DNA of 58,427 nt, taken from assembly GCA_003569165.1 (NCBI GenBank), contig BGOI01000011.1, positions 1-58,427 on the forward strand, read 5' to 3'. The first letter of the stretch is position 1. Every line of letters starts with the position of its first letter. The notes below the pieces were generated by a model. The model did not search any database. It worked only from the letters and a program-made list of their open reading frames with translations, and was not told the origin of the DNA. The position numbers and the translations under genes are program-made. The stretch is from Opitutia bacterium. Lineage in GTDB: Bacteria > Verrucomicrobiota > Verrucomicrobiia > Opitutales > UBA953. This document shows positions 52,745 through 58,427 of this stretch, piece by piece.

Positions 52745-53532
52745 GCGGTTTGCAACGCCTTCATCAGTGCAGCCGGATTCTGCTCGCGCATGAGGGACTC
52801 GCCAACGAGCAGGGCGTGCGCACCCGCGGCGCGCATCCGCGCGGCGTCTTCCGCCGTTTTGATGCCGCTCTCCGCGACCTTCAGGACGGACTTCGGCATG
52901 TGCGGGATGACGCGTTCGGCGAAAGATAAGTCGATCTGGAAAGTGGACAGGTTGCGGTTGTTCACGCCGACCATGTCGGGGTCGTGACGCAGGGCACGCT
53001 CAAGCTCGGCTTCGTCGTGGACCTCAAAGAGCGTGTCCATGCCGGCGAGCTTGGCTGAACGGTGAATCGGGATGATCTCCTCGTCAGTCAGGCCTCGTAC
53101 GATGATCAGGATGCAGCGGGCGCCGGCTTGGGCGGCTTCGAGCACCTGATAGGGGTGTACCATGAAGTCCTTCCGGATGCAGGGGAGGGGGCGAGTCCAG
53201 GAGGGTTGGTCTTGGACGACTTGGATGAGATCCTTGAGTTCGCCTTTAAAGTATGTCGTTTCAGTGAGGACCGAGAGGCAGTCGGCCCCAGCGGCAGCGT
53301 AGGCACGTGCCTGCGTGACGGCGTCCACGCCTTCGCGGATCTGACCGACGCTGGGCGAGGCCCGTTTGACTTCCGCGATGACGCTAAGTCGGCCTTGGAC
53401 CTGCAAGGATTGGCGGAAACCTGGCGTCGATTGCTTGCCGGCGAAGGCCGCCAGCTCGGCGTCCGTGACCGCACGGGCGAACGGGGCGATTTCCCGGCGC
53501 TTGGCGTCCATGATTTCGGTCAACTTGTCCAC
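52741..53532 (-). CDS. trpC: Indole-3-glycerol phosphate synthase
   Basis: 263 residues. VIAEVKRASPSVGQIREGVD (catalytic Glu-Lys on strand 2), LSVLTETTYFKGEL, PCIRKDFMVHPYQVLEAAQAGARCILII (catalytic Lys), MVGVNNRNLSTFQ and VAESGIKTAED are the class motifs in order. Converts CdRP to indole-3-glycerol phosphate in tryptophan synthesis. No other trp genes are in the window, so the pathway is dispersed. First gene of trpC-rsmA-rimO; divergent from mazG across a 76-base gap that must hold both promoters. Confidence 0.97.
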   Translation of the reverse strand: MDKLTEIMDAKRREIAPFARAVTDAELAAFAGKQSTPGFRQSLQVQGRLSVIAEVKRASPSVGQIREGVDAVTQARAYAAAGADCLSVLTETTYFKGELKDLIQVVQDQPSWTRPLPCIRKDFMVHPYQVLEAAQAGARCILIIVRGLTDEEIIPIHRSAKLAGMDTLFEVHDEAELERALRHDPDMVGVNNRNLSTFQIDLSFAERVIPHMPKSVLKVAESGIKTAEDAARMRAAGAHALLVGESLMREQNPAALMKALQTA

Positions 53533-53608
53533 TAGCCCTAAAGCAAGCGCTCCTTAGGCTTCTGGCAATCGTTTTGACTCCCTTCCTTCCTGCCTTCTGC
53601 ATCGGGAC

Positions 53609-54268
53609 ATGCCCGGCATCGACCTTCTGCTTGCGACCACCGCCCGACTCCGCGCTCCCGACGGCTGCCCTTGGGACCGAGAGCAGACGCATCGCACTAT
53701 CTGCGACTGCTTGGTCGAAGAGGTTGCCGAGCTCCTCCAAGCCATCGATCTGAACGACGACGCCAATCTGCGCGAAGAACTGGGTGACCTCCTTTTCCAT
53801 ATCGCCATGCACGCACAGCTGGCAGCCGAGGCTGGTAAATTTACCTTCGACGATGTCGCCCGCGAGGTGAACGAAAAGATGGTCCGTCGTCATCCGCATG
53901 TCTTCGGCGACGGTGCTAAGCTCGGAACCGCCGATGCGGTGGTGACGCAGTGGGAGCAGATCAAGCTTAAGGAGAAGGGCGCCAAGAAGCCCACCGTCTT
54001 CAAAGACCTTCCCCCTTCGCTGAACGCCATCCTGACGGCTCGTGAAGTCTGGAAGCAGGTCCGCAAGAAGCAGCTCGATGCTGGAGCGACGGTCGACGTT
54101 GCCCAGGTCGACGCTCTGGCTCAAGGACTGACCGAGGAAGCCGCCGGCCGGAAACTCTTCGAACTGATCGCTGCCTGCCGTGACGCGGGTATCGACCCTG
54201 ACTCCGCGTTGCGTCGGCAGACGGCCAAGGTTGTCGCCGAGGCTGAACTGCGCGCCCCTCAAGGTTGA
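53609..54268 (+). CDS. mazG: Nucleoside triphosphate pyrophosphohydrolase MazG
   Basis: 219 residues, shorter than E. coli MazG (263). RLRAPDGCPWDREQTHRTI is the family signature. CLVEEVAELLQAI and REELGDLLFHIAMHA carry the metal-binding E-x-x-E and E-x-x-D elements of the all-alpha NTPase fold. A second partial domain near KEKGAKKPTVFKDLPPSLNAI follows. Hydrolyses (d)NTPs to NMPs and PPi in house-cleaning. First gene of a plus-strand run; its stop is in the TTGA-ATG junction with the YgjP-like gene. Confidence 0.93.
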   Translation: MPGIDLLLATTARLRAPDGCPWDREQTHRTICDCLVEEVAELLQAIDLNDDANLREELGDLLFHIAMHAQLAAEAGKFTFDDVAREVNEKMVRRHPHVFGDGAKLGTADAVVTQWEQIKLKEKGAKKPTVFKDLPPSLNAILTAREVWKQVRKKQLDAGATVDVAQVDALAQGLTEEAAGRKLFELIAACRDAGIDPDSALRRQTAKVVAEAELRAPQG

Positions 54269-54270
54269 GC

Positions 54271-54996
54271 ATGGAGCAGGACGACCAGCCCATCACCGTG
54301 CACGTCGGTGGACGTCCCGTGCAGGTCTGGCCGTGCATTTCCGCTCGCACCACTCGCGTCAGGTTATCGGTTAAACCTGGCCCGAAGGTCATCCTCACCT
54401 ATCCGCCGCACGCCTCCCATGCCTCCGCGCTAGCTTTTCTCCGCGACAATCTTCCTTGGTTGGAGCGCGTCCTTGCCAAGGCGCGCACCGTCCAGCCTTC
54501 CCTGACTTCGCACCTCCGCAAGTTCCCCTGGGTAACGCTGGATGACCGTTTGTTGGCGATCGAGACTGAGCAGGGGACTCGTGGGAGCATCCGCATCTCC
54601 AAGACCGAGGATAAGGTGAATCTCATCATGCCCTCGGCCGATCCGGAGCAGGGAGCCGTCCGGGTTATTCGTCGACTGGCTGAGACTGGCCTGGGCTTGG
54701 CGGTCGACCGGCTGAGCAGTAGGGTCGGCGTGACGGTTGAGCAGGTTAGCGTGCGGGATCAGACCACCCGCTGGGGCTCATGTTCGACGACGGGTACGCT
54801 GTCGCTGAATTGGCGACTGGTGCTGCTTCCACCGCTGTTGCACGACCATGTTATTCTGCATGAGCTTTCCCATCGTCGTCACATGGATCATTCCGACCGC
54901 TTCTGGAATCAGCTGGCCGCGTGGGATCCAGATTGGAAGAAGCATGACCGCGAGTTGAATAAACGGTGGAACGTCATCATGGACCTCGGCCGATGA
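54271..54996 (+). CDS. YgjP-like zinc metallopeptidase domain protein (DUF45)
   Basis: 241 residues from ATG 54271; a TTG at 54265 that overlaps the mazG stop is possible. The zinc motif is VILHELSHRRHMDHSDRFW (H-E-x-x-H, third His in H-S-x-x-F-W). RDQTTRWGSCSTTGTLSLNWRLVLLP precedes it, a hallmark of the YgjP/M48-like SprT group. The N-terminal ARTTRVRLSVKPGPKVILTYP strand set also fits. Role unknown; often encoded near restriction-modification or housekeeping genes. Stop overlaps the Nudix start (ATGA). Confidence 0.87.
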   Translation: MEQDDQPITVHVGGRPVQVWPCISARTTRVRLSVKPGPKVILTYPPHASHASALAFLRDNLPWLERVLAKARTVQPSLTSHLRKFPWVTLDDRLLAIETEQGTRGSIRISKTEDKVNLIMPSADPEQGAVRVIRRLAETGLGLAVDRLSSRVGVTVEQVSVRDQTTRWGSCSTTGTLSLNWRLVLLPPLLHDHVILHELSHRRHMDHSDRFWNQLAAWDPDWKKHDRELNKRWNVIMDLGR

Positions 54997-55541
54997 GCCG
55001 TCGCGAAGTAGGCCAGTCGCCGGATGAGATCTTCGATATCGTCGATGAGCGTGACGTCGTCGTCGGTCGAGAATTCCGCCGGGAGATCCATCGGCGTGGT
55101 TTACTCCATCGGGCAATCCATATCTTCTGGCTCAGGAGTGACGGCCAGCTCTGCCTCCAGCGGCGTTCCTATGCGAAAGACAACTGCCCGGGCCTGCTCA
55201 GTTCTTCGTGTGCTGGCCATGTAGACTCTGGCGAAGATTACCTGCGCGCGGCCGTTCGGGAACTGCATGAGGAACTGGGTGTCGCCGTCCCGCCCGCGGC
55301 CTTGCTCGAGATCGACTACGCACCCTGGCACGCGGACCTTGGGAATGAGTTCGTCCGTTCCTATCTGTTGCGCGGCGACCATCCGACGAAGCTCGCCGAA
55401 TTCGAGGTGGACTCCCTGATTTGGCGTACACCCGCCGAGGTCTGGTCTTGGGCCGAGGCCGAGCCGACCATGTTCGCGACGCCGCTGGTGCACTTATTTC
55501 GCAGGCAGGACATCCGCCGCGCCTTGGGTCTGTCTGCGTAA
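54993..55541 (+). CDS. Nudix hydrolase, YfcD/IPP-isomerase-like
   Basis: 182 residues. EIFDIVDERDVVVGREFRREIHRRGLLHRAIHIF is the family N-terminus. QRRSYAKDNCPGLLSSSCAGHV leads into the Nudix box GHVDSGEDYLRAAVRELHEELGV (G-x5-E-x7-R-E-x2-E-E-x-G). It resembles YfcD and the Nudix half of isopentenyl diphosphate isomerases. It probably cleaves a nucleotide or pyrophosphate substrate; the target is unknown. Starts in an ATGA overlap with the YgjP-like gene. Confidence 0.9.
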   Translation: MSRREVGQSPDEIFDIVDERDVVVGREFRREIHRRGLLHRAIHIFWLRSDGQLCLQRRSYAKDNCPGLLSSSCAGHVDSGEDYLRAAVRELHEELGVAVPPAALLEIDYAPWHADLGNEFVRSYLLRGDHPTKLAEFEVDSLIWRTPAEVWSWAEAEPTMFATPLVHLFRRQDIRRALGLSA

Positions 55542-55579
55542 TTGTTTGAACTAACCGCGGGAAGGTGAGATAGAGGGGA

Positions 55580-56241
55580 GTGTCCGTCGCCCTCCAAGAA
55601 CCTTCCGATGCCCCCGCGGTGGTACCATGGTATCATTGGGTGTGGGTCGTGCCGATGGCACTGTTCTTTCGCCTGTGGCTGTCCACTTTGCGTTTCCGGT
55701 GTAACGTCGAGCGCATCGATGATTCCGAGGGCCCCGGTGGTCTTGTTACTCTGGCACGACAAGCTTTTCGTTTCGTCGTGGATCGCTAACCGTTACTTCT
55801 CCCGACCAGTGACCGCGCTCATCAGTACGAGCAAGGACGGCGCTTGGCTGGTCGCTTTCTTCAGATTCATGGGTATCGCCGCGGTCCGGGGGTCTTCCAA
55901 TCGTCGCGGCGCCGCCGCTTTGATCACCCTGACTCGCTCCATGCGTGCGGGTCATCATACCGGCATCACTCCGGATGGACCGAAGGGCCCCGCCCTTGAG
56001 TTCAAGACGGGGGGCAGTGTCGCTTGCTCGCCTGACGCGCAGTCCCTTCGTTGTCATGGGCATCCGTTACCATGCTTGCTGGCGCATGCGCAGTTGGGAT
56101 CGGTTCGCGATGCCGATCCCGTTCTCGAAAGTGGTAGTCACCTTGGAGCGCGAGCCGATGCCTGCGGAAGGCGAAGCCGATGAAACCATCTCCGCCCGAT
56201 TGAAGGCACGCTTGGACGAGACTTCGACTGATCCCGCGTAA
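55580..56241 (+). CDS. Lysophospholipid acyltransferase-like protein (DUF374; two frameshifts)
   Basis: About 220 residues from GTG 55580, which has AGGTGAGA upstream (55563-55570). First piece: a membrane-proximal N-terminus (YHWVWVVPMALFFRLWLSTLRF). After a break near 55735, VVLLLWHDKLFVSSWIANRYF supplies the catalytic-type His (W-H-x4-F). The next block is GSSNRRGAAALITLTRSMRAGHHTGITPDGPKGPALEFKTG, the DUF374 hallmark. After a break near 56015, WRMRSWDRFAMPIPFSKVVV follows. It probably acylates lipid A precursors or phospholipids. Breaks are likely read errors. Confidence 0.85.
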
Positions 56242-56245
56242 GGGT

Positions 56246-56837
56246 CTAGGCCTTGCCGAGGAGCTTCTCGGCGTACTTAGCCAGAAGGTCAGACTCGAGA
56301 TTGACCCGGTCTCCAGCTTTACGGTTGGAGAGGTTGGTCACTTCCAAGGTGTGTGGGATGATCCAGATACGGAAGCCGCCGGGAATCACATCGGCCACCG
56401 TCAGCGACATGCCATCGACGGCGACGCACCCTTTGCGCACGACGTGGCGGAGGAAGGTGTCGGAAGCCTTGATATCAAGGCGCCAGTCCGCGCCATCCTG
56501 TCCAAAGAAGAGGACCTCGCCGCAGCCGTCGATATGTCCGGTCACGAAATGCCCGTCCCATCCGGTCGGTCGGCAGGAGGCTAGGCTCAATATTGACGAC
56601 CGAACCTGGGCGGAGGTCGCCGAGATTGGTCAGTCGGAGCGTCTCGGCGAGGAGGTCGAAGCTGGCTTGCTCGCCCCGTGGGTCGACGACCGTCAGACAG
56701 CAGCCATTGGTAGCGATACTGTCGCCCGCCTTGGCGGAGGCGAGTAAGGGGTGGGTAAAGGTCAGGCGGGCGCCGTCCTTGTCGCGCGGAGAAATGGTAA
56801 GGACCTTGGCGGCTCCCTGGACTAGACCGGTGAACAT
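56246..56837 (-). CDS. ribE: Riboflavin synthase alpha chain (one frameshift)
   Basis: About 197 residues, normal for the family. First half: MFTGLVQGAAKVLTI, then GDSIATNGCCLTVVDPRG and ASFDLLAETLRLTNLGDLRPGSVVNIEPSLLPTDRMG. A break near 56565 in a run of G and A follows. The second repeat reads GGHFVTGHIDGCGEVLFFG, GMSLTVADVIPGG and NLESDLLAKYAEKLL. The two tandem lumazine-binding repeats (each with its own D-G-x-C/S-L-T-V element) are both visible. Joins two lumazines to riboflavin. Separated from tatA by a terminator. Convergent with the acyltransferase gene (4 bases between stops). Confidence 0.92.
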
Positions 56838-56845
56838 CGGGAAAT

Positions 56846-56868
56846 AAAAAGGGGCCTTGGTAGGCCCC
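56846..56868 (-). terminator. Terminator after the tatA-like gene
   Basis: On the minus strand, GGGGCCT (complement of 56862-56868) and AGGCCCC (complement of 56851-56857) form a 7-bp stem with a 4-base loop, followed by TTTTTATTT (56850 down to about 56842). It lies between the tatA stop (56876) and the ribE start (56837), so ribE needs its own promoter or read-through. Confidence 0.85.
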
Positions 56869-56875
56869 GGAGGTG

Positions 56876-57206
56876 TTAGTTCTGCTTGCCGTCTTGGGCG
56901 CGCTTGGCGCGCTCTTCGGCTCGAGCTTGGCTCGGACCGCGGCACCGCTTCTTCCTCGATCTGCTTTAGGCGAAGCTTCTTGCGTTCGTTCTTCTTCGAC
57001 GGCGCTGCGCACTTCGTCTTCGACTTCATCGGAAGCCTTCTTGAATTCGCGCTTGGCCGTACCCAGACCGCGGGCGAGTTCAGGAAGCTTGGAGCCTCCG
57101 AAAAGGAGCAGGACAACGAAGAGAACAACCCGATGACTGGGCCATCGAGTAGGGCTAGAGGGAGGTCATGGTCAGATTGCGGTTGCTGTGAATGAGGGAG
57201 AGTCAA
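56876..57206 (-). CDS. tatA: TatA/TatB-family twin-arginine translocase subunit (several frameshifts)
   Basis: A short gene readable only across frames. LLDGPVIG is joined to VVLFVVLLLFGGSKLPELARGLGTAKREFKKASDEVEDEVRSAVEEE, which is the membrane helix, F-G hinge, amphipathic helix and acidic helix order of TatA. The charged C-terminal tail reads RAEERAKRAQDGKQN and TAA at 56876 in a third frame. About 105 residues. It forms the pore of the Tat export system with TatC, which is not in the window. The start is uncertain: the ATG at 57206 is one candidate, an ATG near 57167 another. Breaks are near 57110, 56990 and 56920. Confidence 0.75.
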
Positions 57207-57227
57207 ATATTTCGATAAGTCTTGGTT

Positions 57228-57510
57228 ATGTCAACCCATGTTCCTCCCATCGTGATATCTGGTACGTAGGCCATGTCCAAGGGGTCGGTTTTCGTGCCCA
57301 AGTCCTCGGTTTGGCCCGCGGTTATGATGTGACGGGTTACGTCCAGAACTTGACTGACGGCAGGGTCTATCTGCACGCCGAGGGCGACGAAGGTGAAGTG
57401 GAAGCCTTTACTGACCAGATCGCCAAATCCTCGACGGACATATTCGTGGCGAGGAAATCAAGACCTTCACCGGACTGCGCACCTGCCGCGAGTTCGCTAG
57501 CCGCCTATGA
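57228..57510 (+). CDS. acyP: Acylphosphatase (two frameshifts)
   Basis: About 94 residues from ATG 57228. MSTHVPPIVISG, then a break near 57260, after which WYVGHVQGVGFRAQVLGLARGYDVTGYVQNLTDGRVYLHAEG follows. This is the acylphosphatase signature: V-Q-G-V-G-F-R with the catalytic Arg, and Asn in G-Y-V-Q-N. After another break near 57450, EEIKTFTGLRTCREFASRL ends at TGA 57510. The usual size for the family. It hydrolyses acyl phosphates. The stop overlaps the ABC ATPase start (ATGA). Confidence 0.85.
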
Positions 57511-58352
57511 ATTCGCCATCTCCGTCCGCCATCTGACCAAGGATTTCCGTATTGGTATCCGTGGGCTTAACTCCGCGCGGTCGATGATCTCTCGCTCGAA
57601 TTCCCCGCGGTCAGGTCTACGGGCTGCTCGGACCCAACGGCTGCGGCAAGAGCACCACGCTTAAGGTCGTCTTGGGTCTCGTCTCCGCGACCGCCGGTGA
57701 GATCAGCATCCTCGGCGAACCTTCCGCCACCAGTGCCGCGCGGCGGCGTACAGGCTTCCTGCCGGAGGCTCCCTATTTCCATAAGTTTCTTACCGGCCGC
57801 GAACTCGTGCCTATTGCGCCCAGCTCAGCGGCGTCGCCGCATCGAACTCGATGCCGCGGTCGAGGATGCGCTGGGATTGGCTGCGATGAATGAGGCCGCC
57901 GGGCGACCGATCGGCACCTATTCGAAAGGGATGCTGCAACGCATCGGCTTCGGCCCAGGCCGTGGTCCATGATCCCGACTCATCATCCTGGACGAACCTA
58001 CCGCGGGCGTTGACCCGTGGGCTCAGCCTCCATCGGCCGATTGATTCATGCCATGCGCGATAAGGGGAAGACCGTCGTCCTCTGCTCCCATCTCCTCGGA
58101 CAGTCGAGCAGGTCTGCGACCGCGTCGCCATCATGGACCGCGGTTAACTCGTCCTCGAGGGTGCCGTGGAGGATGTCCTGTTCTCGTCGTGATCGACATG
58201 TGATTGACGATTGAGCCATGACGCCCACCGCGCGGGCCGCCGCCGAAGCCGCGCTCGAGGCGCATGGGGCCAAGATTACCTCCATTACCCATCCCCGCCG
58301 CTCGCTTGAAGACCTCTTCCGTGAACTCGTGACGGGAAGCCGCGACGCCTGA
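57507..58352 (+). CDS. ABC-2 type exporter ATPase (many frameshifts)
   Basis: About 280 residues when repaired. A break follows the start codon, then FAISVRHLTKDFRIGIRGL. VYGLLGPNGCGKSTTLKVVLGL is Walker A, GFLPEAPYFHKFLTGRELV the Q-loop region, and SKGMLQRIGF the signature (S-K-G-x-x-Q-R). IILDEPTAGVDP (across a break) is Walker B, and VVLCSHLL the H-loop. C-terminal end ITSITHPRRSLEDLFRELVTG matches the tail of gliding/natA-type ATPases. Breaks are near 57515, 57570-57600, 57815, 57965, 58020, 58100 and 58180. It pairs with the permease that starts 2 bases later. Confidence 0.85.
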
Positions 58353-58353
58353 T

Positions 58354-58427
58354 ATGAAAGATTCCCTCCGCCGTACGCTTTGGATCTCCCGGGTCACCTC
58401 CTGGAGGCCGTACGCCAGCGCTTTTTT
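58354..58427 (+). CDS. ABC-2 type exporter permease, N-terminus only
   Basis: Starts MKDSLRRTLWISRVT and, after one lost or gained base near 58395, continues LEAVRQRFF, which is the start of the first membrane region in ABC-2 permeases (R-V-T-F-L-E-A-V-R-Q-R-F-F type). Cut by the window end after about 25 residues. Too short for more. Preceded by the ABC ATPase, with which it would form an exporter of unknown substrate. Confidence 0.65.
   Translation, partial: MKDSLRRTLWISRVTSWRPYASAF

Overview
The window looks like a stretch of GC-rich chromosome from a heterotrophic Gram-negative bacterium, most probably a member of the Verrucomicrobiota (Opitutae-like). This is an inference from gene content: secreted sulfatases, YHYH and PEBP proteins, a Gfo/Idh/MocA plus TIM-barrel plus cupin sugar operon, an MCE/Mla outer-membrane lipid transporter with a PqiC-type lipoprotein, a DsbD-family reductase, and a sucA-sucB-lpd block. 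Genes are packed very tightly: many neighbours share ATGA or GTGA overlaps, several convergent pairs touch or overlap, and no gap without a gene exceeds about 300 bases. I saw no tRNA or rRNA genes, CRISPR arrays, insertion sequences or phage genes. The one RNA gene I can support is the small SRP RNA at about 42.04 kb.

Layout. 0-6 kb: the end of a thioredoxin-like gene, a broken two-lobed aspartyl protease, and a minus-strand sugar operon (cupin/PMI-like, TIM barrel, Gfo/Idh) with an aldose-1-epimerase-like gene upstream. 6-12 kb: glutaredoxin, a sulfatase, then a minus-strand set of four exported or membrane proteins (YHYH, sulfatase, PEBP, HupE/UreJ). 12-20 kb: truA-ruvX, a MoeB-rhodanese fusion, an OmpA-like lipoprotein, a DsbD with unusual domain order, an ATP-grasp-like orphan and prfB. 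20-30 kb: a two-domain M16 peptidase, then a long minus-strand run led by mlaE-mlaF-mlaD-pqiC and ending in an AmpG-like transporter. 30-33 kb: a divergent plus-strand run of lpxR, ppx/gppA, SCO and a His-rich exported protein. 33-42 kb: a tightly coupled amino-sugar operon (nagB, ROK kinase, PIG-L deacetylase, nucleotidyltransferase, NahK-like kinase, epimerase) directly behind valS. 42-48 kb: SRP RNA and sucA-sucB-lpd. 48-58 kb: an SNF2 helicase, trpC-rsmA-rimO, mazG-YgjP-Nudix-acyltransferase, tatA-ribE, and acylphosphatase with an ABC exporter cut by the window end.

About sixteen genes, including essential ones (valS, rimO, ribE), are broken by single-base indels, while the other genes are intact. 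The breaks cluster and get worse toward the right end. I read them as consensus errors, not gene decay, and annotate those genes as full CDS spanning the breaks. The parts most worth following up are the YHYH/sulfatase/PEBP/HupE module with its shared Gly-Lys-rich tails, and the HexNAc operon that combines a Leloir-like UDP-HexNAc branch with a nagB branch that has a PIG-L deacetylase where nagA would be expected.
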